Below, one piece after another: positions 53,911 to 61,897 of a DNA stretch of 64,000 bases. Under the pieces are notes generated by a model, which ran no database searches, was not told the origin of the DNA, and saw only the letters and a program-made list of their open reading frames with translations. Position 1 is the stretch's first letter. Each line of letters begins with the position of its first letter. The DNA comes from Variovorax boronicumulans (GTDB lineage Bacteria > Pseudomonadota > Gammaproteobacteria > Burkholderiales > Burkholderiaceae_C): positions 31,142-95,141 of the forward strand of contig NZ_VEDO01000024.1 in the NCBI RefSeq assembly GCF_007677875.1, read 5' to 3'. Made by a program: the position numbers and the translations under genes.

Positions 53911-55278
53911 CTAGATGCCCGCGACCCCTTTGGCAAGAGCGAACTCGAGAAGTGCTTTGTCTGTGGCTTCTTCCGGCCAGGTTTGAGCAGCCAGCCATCG
54001 ATGAAAAGTGGTGCCCGCAACCCGGCTGGCCGGACCATCCCGACGCCATGCTCGCGCGATCGGGTGAGCAAGCCCCTCCAGCTGCGTTTGCTCGAAGGTG
54101 GCGCGCCAGTGAGTCTGCTGATCTTCAGGCATTTCCATAAACATCTCACGTGCCCGCTTCATCCGGTCGTTCTCCCAGAGTTCACGCAAGCGACGCATGC
54201 GTTCCCCATCGCTTTGAACGACGGCGGGCGGAGTGCCTTGGACCGGCTGTGCAATCTCTAGGGGTGCAGAAGCCTTGACGGTGGAGTAGCCCTTTTTCAA
54301 CGCATCCTTGAAATATGCGGCGGGCGACTGAATCGCGGGAAGCGATGTGCTTTTCAGGCGTTGATGGACGTGATCCAACGTAGCCCTGAGCTGGCCTTCG
54401 TCAGTCGTTGCGTAGATGTCCTGCGCTTCATCCTGTTTGACGCCTAGCTGGATGAGGCGACCGACGAGTTCAAGGTCGAAGACGTTTCGGTGGCCATTGT
54501 CGACCTCACCAATCCTCTGCTGGACGCGCGGGATGACCCTGAATTGGATTTCTTCGATCTTGCGGCCTTGCTTGTGCTCGATGAGCTCCAGGCTGAAGTC
54601 CTCGCACAGCGCTTCGACTTCTGCCAATGCCTTGCTGATGACATCTCGCTTGAGGAATCGATAGTCCACTTCTGTGATGTCACTGCGACCCGTCAGCACG
54701 GCGGCCCACCAAACGACGTCTTCGCGCATCGTGAGCCGCCCTGGCGAAGTCAAGTATCGGGCGCCGATCTCATACAGAACGGCTGCCGAGTAACTACGCA
54801 TCTGGCCGCTGATCTCGAGCAGCACGCGGGTGTACTGATGCGGACGAACAAGCCGCTCCTTGATCTCTTCGGGGTATCGCCAGGTGACGATGGTTGAGCG
54901 CCCCCTGCCCTGCTCTTCGATGGTGACGGTCCCAAGAAGCTGAGATGAGACCCAGCGCTTCTGACCCATCGCGCTGGTTGACCATTCGATAGTCGTCGCC
55001 TGCATATCGCGCAAGTGTGACTTCAGAAGCTCTGTGTTGTTCGAGTTGAATCGTGCGTCGCCGATTAGCTCGCTCAATGCGAGCGTGTAGACCGGTTCGT
55101 CTACACCTTGGCGTTGGGAATGGTAGAGAAGCGCGTTGTAAATGCGGCGCGACAGCAGGGTGAGCTTGCCGCGCTTAGGCCGGATCGCGATAGCTTCATT
55201 CGCTTTCGCAAGTGCTTGCTCGTCCGCGGGCTTCGGAGGTGGCTTTGGTAGACGAGGCGGGGCTTCCATGCATGTCAT
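53911..55278 (-). CDS. repA: Rep_3-family replication initiator
   Basis: A 455-residue initiator. The N-terminal winged-helix domain starts near NEAIAIRPKRGKLTLLSRRI and LLYHSQRQGVDEPVYTLALSELIGD, and the second wing is around YSAAVLYEIGARYLTSPGRLTMREDV. This is the RepA/RepB type that binds iterons as a monomer and represses its own gene as a dimer. Five iterons and an inverted half-iteron lie just upstream. The start may be ATG 55278 or 55269. Base composition of the repA-parB region is visibly less GC-rich than the catabolic island. Confidence 0.85.
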   Translation of the reverse strand: MTCMEAPPRLPKPPPKPADEQALAKANEAIAIRPKRGKLTLLSRRIYNALLYHSQRQGVDEPVYTLALSELIGDARFNSNNTELLKSHLRDMQATTIEWSTSAMGQKRWVSSQLLGTVTIEEQGRGRSTIVTWRYPEEIKERLVRPHQYTRVLLEISGQMRSYSAAVLYEIGARYLTSPGRLTMREDVVWWAAVLTGRSDITEVDYRFLKRDVISKALAEVEALCEDFSLELIEHKQGRKIEEIQFRVIPRVQQRIGEVDNGHRNVFDLELVGRLIQLGVKQDEAQDIYATTDEGQLRATLDHVHQRLKSTSLPAIQSPAAYFKDALKKGYSTVKASAPLEIAQPVQGTPPAVVQSDGERMRRLRELWENDRMKRAREMFMEMPEDQQTHWRATFEQTQLEGLAHPIARAWRRDGPASRVAGTTFHRWLAAQTWPEEATDKALLEFALAKGVAGI

Positions 55279-55309
55279 TGTGAACGACAGAATGCATCTT
55301 CTGCGAGAA

Positions 55310-55331
55310 GTGTGAAATAGTCAATTCACAC
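55310..55331. promoter_or_regulatory. Inverted half-iteron, candidate rep operator
   Basis: GTGTGAA, 8 bp, TTCACAC: perfect 7-bp arms 32-53 bp upstream of the repA ATG. The arm shares GTGTGA with the iterons, the classical arrangement for autorepression by initiator dimers. Confidence 0.65.
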
Positions 55332-55416
55332 CAGGAAGTTTGTTGTGCCTTGGTAGTTTGAACAACCTTTGAAAACCTTTGAATACATTGGTGTTGCGGA
55401 ATGTTCTTCTTAGACA

Positions 55417-55435
55417 ACAAGTTAGCTCAACTTGT
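55417..55435. repeat. Inverted repeat adjoining the iterons
   Basis: ACAAGTT-AGCTC-AACTTGT, perfect 7-bp arms ending at the first iteron. It lies in the AT-richer stretch between repA and the iterons, so it may be part of the origin's unwinding or regulatory region. Confidence 0.4.
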
Positions 55436-55552
55436 GTGAGACCCGTTGGGATTTATCGTGAGATCCGATGGGGTTTGACGTGAGATCCGGTGGGGTCCAC
55501 TGCTTTTTAGTGTGAGGGTTGCTGGGATTTCGTGTGAGTGGATATGGGGTTT
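55436..55552 (+). repeat. Five 19-bp iterons, replication origin (oriV)
   Basis: Iterons start at 55436, 55458, 55480, 55512 and 55534. The consensus is GTGAGAYCCGNTGGGRTTT; copies 4 and 5 deviate more (GTGAGGGTTGCTGGGATTT, GTGAGTGGATATGGGGTTT). Spacing is exactly 22 bp within each block, and the two blocks (3 and 2 copies) are offset by 32 bp, i.e. one extra helical turn. The array sits between repA and parA, where the initiator would bind. Confidence 0.85.
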
Positions 55553-55553
55553 G

Positions 55554-55569
55554 GATGCCAGATGGCATC
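55554..55569. repeat. Short dyad after the iterons
   Basis: GATGCC-AGAT-GGCATC, perfect 6-bp arms immediately after iteron 5. No function can be assigned. Confidence 0.3.
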
Positions 55570-55735
55570 GATCTGGCCTCACACGTCTGCGGATTTGGTC
55601 GACTGGTGACCCTCGCGACGACCTTTCTCGAGCGCGCTCAGCGAGCACAGTGGCCCTTTACATGGCTGATCCCCAAAAGCTCTCACACTTCGGACGACCA
55701 CTTCTCGATCGGTTCCAAAACTTAACATCCATTCG

Positions 55736-55765
55736 ACGGATTTCCATAGAATCACCGAAATCCGT
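55736..55765. promoter_or_regulatory. Dyad upstream of parA, candidate par operator
   Basis: ACGGATTTC, 12 bp, GAAATCCGT: perfect 9-bp arms ending 18 bp before the parA ATG. ParA proteins with an N-terminal HTH, as here, usually repress their own operon from such a site. Confidence 0.5.
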
Positions 55766-55783
55766 TGAAACCACTGTTAGGCG

Positions 55784-57019
55784 ATGGCAACCTCCACAAC
55801 CCATTCTTCTGGAAACCTGGTTTCCACCCCTCCCCTCCCGCCCACGGCGCGGCCTCTCATCGACATGGCTCGCATCGCAACTTTGGCCACGCGTGCTGGT
55901 TCGATGGTGGAACAGATCCGCGCCAGGTTGCTTGCGCCCGAGGCTCGGAAAGTGTCGCCAAAGTACAGCACTGCGCAGCTCGCGACTCTGTGCGGTGTAG
56001 ACAAGGCGCATGTGGCCTATCGGCTCACGAAAGAAGACCTGCCAGCCGGAAAGCTTACACCCACCGGCGGGAAGCGGAACTTTGAGCTGGCGGAGTTGCG
56101 AGCATGGACCAGAACGTACCGGGCGGACAAGATGAGGCCCGCCGGGAAGCGAGCAATCACGATCGCGGTCGGAAACTTCAAAGGGGGCGTGGCAAAGACC
56201 ACGACTTCGATGGTGCTTGCGCAGGGCCTGAGTATGCGCGGGCACCGGGTCTTGGCCATCGATTGTGATCCTCAGGGGTCTCTGACGACGCTACACGGAA
56301 TCTTGCCTGAGGCTGAGGTGGACGCCGACATGACAGTGGCACCCTTGTGCGAGGGGACTGAGGCAGACATCCGGTATGCGATTCGCTCTACCTACTGGGA
56401 CGGCCTGGATCTTGTGGCGGCAGCTCCGTTCCTCTTCTCCGCTGAGTTTGCCCTGCCCTCTCGTCAGATGCGGGAAAAGGACATCGAGTTCTGGAACGTG
56501 TTGAATGCTGGCCTAGAGAGCGTGCGCGACATCTACGACGTGATCATCATCGACACGCCCCCCTCCCTTTCCTATGTCACCATCAACGCCTTGTGGGCTG
56601 CCAATGGCATCGTGGTGCCTGTCCCCCCAAGCGGGCTCGACTTTGCGTCTTCTGCCCAATTCTGGGCCCTGCTTGCGGATCTAGGTGGAAATCTGGAAGC
56701 TCAGACCGCAGCAGAGCGCAGGAAGAACTTCGACTTCCTTCATGTGCTGCTTAGCCGTGTGGATGCTGCAGATCCAGCGATGCCTGCCGTCCGGCAGTGG
56801 ATTCAATCTACTTACGGAGAGTTCACGTTGCCAGTCGAGATCCCGAAGACCAGCGTGACCAGCAACACTGCTGCTGAATTCGCGACGATCTACGACGTGC
56901 AGAAGTACGAGGGTTCCGCAAAGACATACAAGAGAGCCGCGGATGCATATGACGCGTTTGTAGATCTGGTGGAGCAGTCGGTAGTTGGATCATGGGCAGA
57001 CGCTCCAGCGGGGCGATAG
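55784..57019 (+). CDS. parA: ParA-type partition ATPase (type Ia, with N-terminal HTH)
   Basis: A 411-residue Walker-type ATPase. An N-terminal HTH (about 62-82, STAQLATLCGVDKAHVAYRL) precedes the deviant Walker A KGGVAKTT (133-140); then AIDCDPQGSLT and VIIIDTPPSLSYV follow. It drives replicon segregation by dynamic DNA binding together with ParB at parS, and may autorepress. A parS-like palindrome lies inside its 5' coding region (55810-55826). Followed by 537 bp holding three more parS copies before parB. Confidence 0.93.
   Translation: MATSTTHSSGNLVSTPPLPPTARPLIDMARIATLATRAGSMVEQIRARLLAPEARKVSPKYSTAQLATLCGVDKAHVAYRLTKEDLPAGKLTPTGGKRNFELAELRAWTRTYRADKMRPAGKRAITIAVGNFKGGVAKTTTSMVLAQGLSMRGHRVLAIDCDPQGSLTTLHGILPEAEVDADMTVAPLCEGTEADIRYAIRSTYWDGLDLVAAAPFLFSAEFALPSRQMREKDIEFWNVLNAGLESVRDIYDVIIIDTPPSLSYVTINALWAANGIVVPVPPSGLDFASSAQFWALLADLGGNLEAQTAAERRKNFDFLHVLLSRVDAADPAMPAVRQWIQSTYGEFTLPVEIPKTSVTSNTAAEFATIYDVQKYEGSAKTYKRAADAYDAFVDLVEQSVVGSWADAPAGR
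55810..55826. promoter_or_regulatory. parS: parS-like palindrome 1 (inside parA)
   Basis: TGGAAACCTGGTTTCCA, a 17-bp perfect palindrome around a central T, located in codons 9-15 of parA. Identical to copies 3 and 4. Confidence 0.75.
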
Positions 57020-57026
57020 TGATGGG

Positions 57027-57043
57027 TGGAAATCAGGTTTCCA
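57027..57043. promoter_or_regulatory. parS: parS-like palindrome 2
   Basis: TGGAAATCAGGTTTCCA, one arm mismatch relative to the perfect copies. It starts 8 bp after the parA stop. Confidence 0.65.
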
Positions 57044-57096
57044 GCCAGCGGTCAGGGCCTCCGCTTGGCGGACCATTTTCGCAGAAGCTGCGCCGG

Positions 57097-57113
57097 TGGA
57101 AACCTGGTTTCCA
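57097..57113. promoter_or_regulatory. parS: parS-like palindrome 3
   Basis: TGGAAACCTGGTTTCCA, perfect; symmetry extends one base each side (G...C). Confidence 0.78.
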
Positions 57114-57336
57114 CGCAGCGGGCAGTTCTTTCCGAAATTTGCCGAAGTTGCGTTCGTCCGAGATAGTCCTTTCCTGCGAGAGAGTCGCTGAGCTTCAGAC
57201 GACCCCTGAAGGAACGCGACGTAGCCCGCGGAGTAGGGCGCTGATCCTTGCGAGCGAATCGATCGCAAGAGCACCATTCGAAATACCGACGAGGCTGGTC
57301 TACGGATGCCGCCGGATCATGGTGTCGCTTGATCAA

Positions 57337-57353
57337 TGGAAACCTGGTTTCCA
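57337..57353. promoter_or_regulatory. parS: parS-like palindrome 4
   Basis: TGGAAACCTGGTTTCCA, perfect, 204 bp before the parB start. Confidence 0.78.
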
Positions 57354-57556
57354 CGACGAGACGGCGAGGGTGCGCCGCAGCGGCGCCATCAGGTATGGCC
57401 GCCTGCCGTCATCCCGCCCACACCGCTGGCCTGTTGCTCTTGGAAGCATTCTGTTGCCGGACCGAGTAACCCCCAAGAAACTTGACCGCCGCCAAGACCA
57501 CGGCAGCGTCAAGCTAGATGTAGTTGGCGACCTGTCGTCATTTAGGAGAGAGAAAT

Positions 57557-58669
57557 ATGGCCAGCACCCGTAAACGCTTGGCGGATCTCACGGCGGACTT
57601 GAAGCTGCCTGACGAGGTTCCTGCCGCGAAGGAAAGGGCGGTCCTTCCGGCCGTGGGCAGCGAGTTGCCTCCGGCGGCAGCCCCCAGACCGCTGGAAACC
57701 AGGTTTCCACAGGCTCGTACGGGGCCGGGCATGCCTCGAACTGGTCCGGGGCAAATGTTGGCCTTCCGTGGACAAATGCTAGAGGTCGAAGGAGAGCTCA
57801 CCAGCCTTCGTGAGAAGCTGAGCCGGTTCGAAGATTCGATGCCGAGTAAGCGACTTTCGCCACAAAAAGTCCGGCCAAGTCGTTGGGCAAACCGCCACGA
57901 GGAGTCGTTCAATACTCCCGCCTTCGTTAGCTTAAAAGACGAAATTTCGAAAGCGGGCGGGAACGTCCAACCGATCCTCGTCCGCCCGGTGGCGGATGTA
58001 GAAGGAGAGTTCGAAATCGTCTTCGGACACAGGCGTCATCGCGCCTGTTTGGAGCTTGGCATCCCTGTGCTGGCCATGATCTGGGAGGGCGGGCTTAATG
58101 ACCTCGAGCTGTTCACTGCGATGGACAGGGAGAACCGTGAACGCGCTGATCTGTCTCCTTTCGAGCAAGGGCAGATGTACCAGCGTGCCCTCGATGAGGG
58201 GCTGTTCCCCTCTCAGCGCCAGTTGGCAGAGCAGTTAGGAGTTAGCCATACCTGGGTGCGCAAGGCGTTAATGGTGGCTCAGCTGCCCCCTGCTGTCGTT
58301 GAGTGCTTCCGGAGTCCTTTAGAGATCTCGCATCGCCACGGCGAGAAGCTAACCGCTGCGATAGATGCGGATCGCCGGCTTGTACTGAAGCGCGCCGAGA
58401 AGCTTCGGGGGCAGGGCAGTTCTGCAAGCCAGGTGGTCGACCGCCTCCTTGATGTGGCAAAAGCTGCACAAAAGGACGTCCGACTGGAGCTGCGTTCAGA
58501 GGGGAGAAAGCTAGGTCATGCATCACGTGACGCAAGCGGAGCGATCAAGCTTGATCTGCTGCCAAGTGCACTGCTCCCCAGCTTGAGGGAAGCGCTCTTT
58601 GCAGCGATCGGCCGGACGCTGGATGAGCTTTCTGAGTCGGATCTCACAAGCTCTAGCTCCGAAAAGTGA
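57557..58669 (+). CDS. parB: ParB-type partition protein
   Basis: A 370-residue ParB. The N-terminal nuclease-like/CTP-binding domain contains QPILVRPV and the box-II motif GHRRHRACLELG (157-168); ENRERADLSPFEQG and an HTH (about 216-240, SQRQLAEQLGVSHTWVRKAL) follow. It binds the TGGAAACC palindromes and spreads as a CTP-dependent clamp (family knowledge). The start at 57557 has AGGAGAG; an ATG 11 codons upstream is not used. A parS-like site lies within codons 46-51. Confidence 0.92.
   Translation: MASTRKRLADLTADLKLPDEVPAAKERAVLPAVGSELPPAAAPRPLETRFPQARTGPGMPRTGPGQMLAFRGQMLEVEGELTSLREKLSRFEDSMPSKRLSPQKVRPSRWANRHEESFNTPAFVSLKDEISKAGGNVQPILVRPVADVEGEFEIVFGHRRHRACLELGIPVLAMIWEGGLNDLELFTAMDRENRERADLSPFEQGQMYQRALDEGLFPSQRQLAEQLGVSHTWVRKALMVAQLPPAVVECFRSPLEISHRHGEKLTAAIDADRRLVLKRAEKLRGQGSSASQVVDRLLDVAKAAQKDVRLELRSEGRKLGHASRDASGAIKLDLLPSALLPSLREALFAAIGRTLDELSESDLTSSSSEK
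57693..57709. promoter_or_regulatory. parS: parS-like palindrome 5 (inside parB)
   Basis: TGGAAACCAGGTTTCCA, a perfect palindrome around a central A, inside the parB coding region (encoding LETRF). Confidence 0.75.
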
Positions 58670-58778
58670 GGTTTTTTGGGAATTGAGCGATGCGTCTGAC
58701 CTCAGACGCGGCTCCAACCAAATGTGCGCAAAGCCGCCTTGATTCCTAACGCCGGTGTTCGCCGCACAGCTCTTCAGC

Positions 58779-58809
58779 AGGCCACCTTTCTAGGTGGCCT
58801 TTTCTTTTT
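58779..58809 (+). terminator. Rho-independent terminator after parB
   Basis: AGGCCACC, loop TTTCTA, GGTGGCCT, then TTTCTTTTT: an 8-bp GC-rich stem followed by a T-run, about 110 bp downstream of the parB stop. Confidence 0.9.
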
Positions 58810-59204
58810 GGGCCCAGCAGGGCAACGCACAGAGCGCGCCCATTTGCCGAAGTGAGTGAGCTGCTGGCCAGGTCATTTCGATCCAATCCTCTGAGCTGTC
58901 TACCGAAACAGCAGGTCTCCCGCCCTGCCACGAGGTGGGTACGCGCCCGATCGCCCGCGCGCAGCTCTTCGGGCGAACGTTACTGCATGACTCACCAGAT
59001 CGAGTCCTGCGGCCTCTTTGACGCAAATCCAAGGAGCGGGGCAGGGCAGGGCGCCGTCTGCCCTGCACAGCCATGGGAACGTCGTGGCGGCGGCGCAGTG
59101 ACAGGACCGGGTCCTTGACTACGACGAGCGCTTCTAAGCCCGAGAACGTCCGAAAACGCCTATCGAAATCAGGTGTACACAAGCAATTTGAGAGGGGCGA
59201 CATA

Positions 59205-59228
59205 TGTTGATAAGTCACATTATCAACA
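59205..59228. repeat. 9-6-9 dyad upstream of a tyrosine recombinase
   Basis: TGTTGATAA-GTCACA-TTATCAACA: perfect 9-bp arms and a 6-bp centre, the architecture of tyrosine-recombinase core sites (arms bound by two monomers, a 6-8 bp crossover). It lies 100 bp upstream of the recombinase gene at 59328. Could equally be an operator. Confidence 0.55.
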
Positions 59229-59239
59229 CTATGAAAATA

Positions 59240-59255
59240 GGTAGCGTAAACTACC
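59240..59255. repeat. 5-6-5 dyad next to the 9-6-9 dyad
   Basis: GGTAG-CGTAAA-CTACC, 12 bp after the previous dyad and with the same 6-bp central spacing. Possible accessory site. Confidence 0.35.
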
Positions 59256-59327
59256 CGTTCTGAATCGAGGCTCTGGACAGGTGACGTAAGTGCTTGCTAC
59301 TGTTCAAGAATTTGCTTACGGCAACAA

Positions 59328-61454
59328 ATGCGTTCATGGGGCGCTTGGGCGTCGTTGCGACCGCTGTCCTGGCGGAAGGGCAGGGCAGTGGCGTGGATCG
59401 ATGGCACGTCCGCTGGCCACCGCGTGGGGGTGTGCGCGGTGAGCTCCGACGCCCGCGCGCGCAAGCTGGGCATCGCCCACTTCGCCTTCATCCGCGCGCT
59501 CGTGCAGGGCGTAGACATGCGCCACGCCTGGGACCGCTACCTGCAGGTCGAAGGCCCCGCGACCGATCTGCGGTTGGTGAAAAGCACCATCGGGTGGATC
59601 CGCGATGCGTTCGCCGCGGCCGCGCGCCGCGAGGCACGGCATGGCACTGCGCGGCTCGTGCTGATGGACGTGAGCCAGATCCCGGACACCGGGCCTGCGG
59701 TGCCCTCGCTGGAGGACTTCGCGGCCGAGCGCGGGCTGGAGGATTTCTCCGAAGCCGAGCAGATCGAGGCCTTCGAAGCGGAGTTCGGCAACGCCAGTGC
59801 GAACCAGGGGCGCCGGGCCAAGCTCATCGCGCGGCAACTGGATGCGTTGCGCTGGCTCGAACAGCTGGTGGCCCAGCCGCCGCGGGCGGGCGATGCGGTG
59901 GCGTCCTGGCTGAACCCGAGCGTGGCATTGCGGCTAGAGGCGGCGGGGATCTTCACGCTGCACCAGCTGGTCGAGCGTATCAACGGGGTAGGGCGGAACT
60001 GGACCGCCTCGATTCGCGGCGTGGGCATCGCCAAGGCCGCTCGCGTGCAGCAGTGGCTGGCCGAGCACCGGGAGTCGCTCGGCCTGGCCATCGGCACCCA
60101 CGTGGCCCTGGCGCGTGCAAAGGTGTTCCGGCATGAGCTGCAGAAGGTGGTCGAGCCGGCCACCGATGTGCGGCCGCTGGAGAAGCTCTTGGTGCCCGCC
60201 GAGCTCGACGGGCGGGCCGGCCTGTACCGTCGGCCGCAGGCCCAGTGCCTTATGGCCGCGCGCAACGACTACGAAGCCATCTTGGCCTGGCTGCGGTCCA
60301 AGACGGCGGCCTCGCCGGTGCAGCAGGAGCGGGCCAAGGCCCGGCGGCGCGGCCGCGACCTGGGCGTGGAATCACCTTTGGACTGGCTGCTGACGCTGTC
60401 GCACACGCAGCGGGCCTACCGCAAGGAGGCCGAGCGCTTCCTTCTGTGGGCAGTGGTCGAGCGCAGGAAACCGTTGTCGTCCATGACCACGGAGGACTGC
60501 ACTGCCTACCGGGACTTCCTGGCCGACCCGCTGCCGCGCTCGCGCTGGTGTGGCCAGCGCAACCGCGAGCGCTGGTCCCCGCTGTGGCGGCCCTTCGAGG
60601 GGCCGCTGTCGGCAGTGGCGCAGCGCCAAGCGCTGACCGTGCTGAAGAACCTGTACGCCTACTGGGTCGACAAGAACTACGTGATGGGCAACCCGTGGAG
60701 CGGCATCGCGGTTCCTCGTTCGGCCCAGCCGCGCATGAACCCGAGCCGCAGCTTCTCGATGGCGCAGTGGCAGTTCATCGGCGAGCAGGTGCAGAGGCAG
60801 CCGGACCGCTCGACGGCGCAGCGGCTGAAGTTCGCCTTGTCGCTGCTGTACGCCACGGGGCTGCGGCTGTCCGAGGCAGTGGCGGCCAAGGTGGACGACC
60901 TGCAGTGGGTGGAGTACCCCCCGGACAGCGAAGACGACGAGCACGTGGAGGGCTGGCTGCTCAACGTGGTGGGCAAGGGGCAGCGGCTGCGCCAGGTGCC
61001 GGTGCCGGTCGACGTGATCGGGCTGCTGGCCGACTACCTCATCGCGCGGGGTCTTGACCCGGATCCGGAGGCGCGGGTCAACCAGGGCGCTTGCCTGCTG
61101 GGCAAGGCCGCGGACCTTGGGGAGGTCGCACCCTCGCTGCAGGCCCGGCACGGCGATGACCCCAAGCAGGGGATCGCCACCAACACGCTGTACGACCAGC
61201 TCAAGCGGTTCTTGGGCGAGTGCGGCCGGGTGCTGGACTCGCTCGGGGATGCGAAGGGCGCGGAACGGCTGGCCCGGGCCAGCACGCACTGGCTGCGGCA
61301 CACCCATGCGTCGCATGCGATCGCGCGAGGCGTGCGTGTCGAGGTGGCCAAAGAGATCCTGGGTCATGCGTCGCTTGCGACGACCACGATCTACGTGACG
61401 ACCGAGGAGAAGCGGCGCATGAAGGCGATGGCGAGATTTTGGGGGAAAAGCTAA
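59328..61454 (+). CDS. Large tyrosine recombinase with N-terminal accessory domain (DUF3701-type)
   Basis: About 708 residues. The N-terminal third (from AHFAFIRALVQGVDMRHAWDRYL) resembles the DUF3701 accessory region of large phage-integrase-like proteins; a SAM-like core-binding domain (SPLDWLLTLSHTQRAYRKEA) and the catalytic domain follow. Catalytic residues are intact: Arg in YATGLRLSEA, HWLRHTHASH, LGHASLATTTIY with the Tyr nucleophile. Such proteins are frequent on megaplasmids and may resolve multimers or mobilise elements. The start codon is uncertain: ATG 59328 is used, but GTG 59388 is possible because the first 20 residues look non-native. Confidence 0.87.
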   Translation: MRSWGAWASLRPLSWRKGRAVAWIDGTSAGHRVGVCAVSSDARARKLGIAHFAFIRALVQGVDMRHAWDRYLQVEGPATDLRLVKSTIGWIRDAFAAAARREARHGTARLVLMDVSQIPDTGPAVPSLEDFAAERGLEDFSEAEQIEAFEAEFGNASANQGRRAKLIARQLDALRWLEQLVAQPPRAGDAVASWLNPSVALRLEAAGIFTLHQLVERINGVGRNWTASIRGVGIAKAARVQQWLAEHRESLGLAIGTHVALARAKVFRHELQKVVEPATDVRPLEKLLVPAELDGRAGLYRRPQAQCLMAARNDYEAILAWLRSKTAASPVQQERAKARRRGRDLGVESPLDWLLTLSHTQRAYRKEAERFLLWAVVERRKPLSSMTTEDCTAYRDFLADPLPRSRWCGQRNRERWSPLWRPFEGPLSAVAQRQALTVLKNLYAYWVDKNYVMGNPWSGIAVPRSAQPRMNPSRSFSMAQWQFIGEQVQRQPDRSTAQRLKFALSLLYATGLRLSEAVAAKVDDLQWVEYPPDSEDDEHVEGWLLNVVGKGQRLRQVPVPVDVIGLLADYLIARGLDPDPEARVNQGACLLGKAADLGEVAPSLQARHGDDPKQGIATNTLYDQLKRFLGECGRVLDSLGDAKGAERLARASTHWLRHTHASHAIARGVRVEVAKEILGHASLATTTIYVTTEEKRRMKAMARFWGKS

Positions 61455-61897
61455 GCGGCACTTCTGCTTGCGCGACGTTGCAGATCGCTGGCTGGCCGAG
61501 CTGACGCTTTCGGCCATGAGCCGTCGGTCGACTCCCAGCCGCGAACAACGGGTCCAGCCTGAAGCTGACGTATTGACACGTTGTACCGATCTGGATGTGC
61601 CTTCGACCACTGCCGTCGTTCCTGTGGTCGTGTTCTAGCGTCCCCTCCGCCCTATTGAGGTCGACCAGAGCCACGCTGGCCGGCTGGACACGTTGTCCTT
61701 GGCTGTGTCGGTCGCCGCGCAGGCGTGGGACGCCACGACCTCGGTGCGACAAGTGGTTCGCGATGAGAAACGTCAGCGGACGGGATTGGTGCTTCGCGCC
61801 GTCCGGAGGGCACGCCTGCTGCGACCGGCCATCGAGGGTTTCCACCAGCACGTCAACGTCTTGTGTGCCTTGTTAGTTGTATTTAAACTATAAACAC
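61455..61897. other. Intergenic stretch without a recognised gene
   Basis: About 440 bp between the recombinase stop and the lyase start. No convincing frame. The last 30 bp are AT-rich (TTGTATTTAAACTATAAAC) and probably include the promoter of the following operon; no clear ribosome-binding site precedes the lyase ATG. Confidence 0.4.

Larger units (their letters stand above)
57020..57556. other. parA-parB intergenic region with centromere sites
   Basis: A 537-bp region without a supported gene. It holds three parS-like palindromes (57027, 57097, 57337) and the parB ribosome-binding site (AGGAGAG). The large gap, unusual for a compact parAB operon, suggests the centromere lies between the two genes. 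Confidence 0.6.
58810..59327. other. Intergenic region between parB terminator and recombinase
   Basis: About 500 bp with no recognised gene in the first 400 bp. The last 130 bp become AT-rich and hold two dyads (59205-59228 and 59240-59255). Confidence 0.45.

Noticed and set aside
55436..55552. Possible CRISPR array
   Set aside because: Repeats are 19 bp with only 3-bp gaps between copies and sit beside a Rep_3 gene; this is an iteron origin, not repeats with unique spacers.
58790..59218. 142-codon minus-strand frame between parB and the recombinase
   Set aside because: It overlaps the parB terminator and the 9-6-9 dyad, and the protein has no recognisable features.
61455..61897. tRNA or attachment site next to the large recombinase
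   Set aside because: I looked for a tRNA-like cloverleaf or a direct repeat pair flanking the recombinase and saw none.
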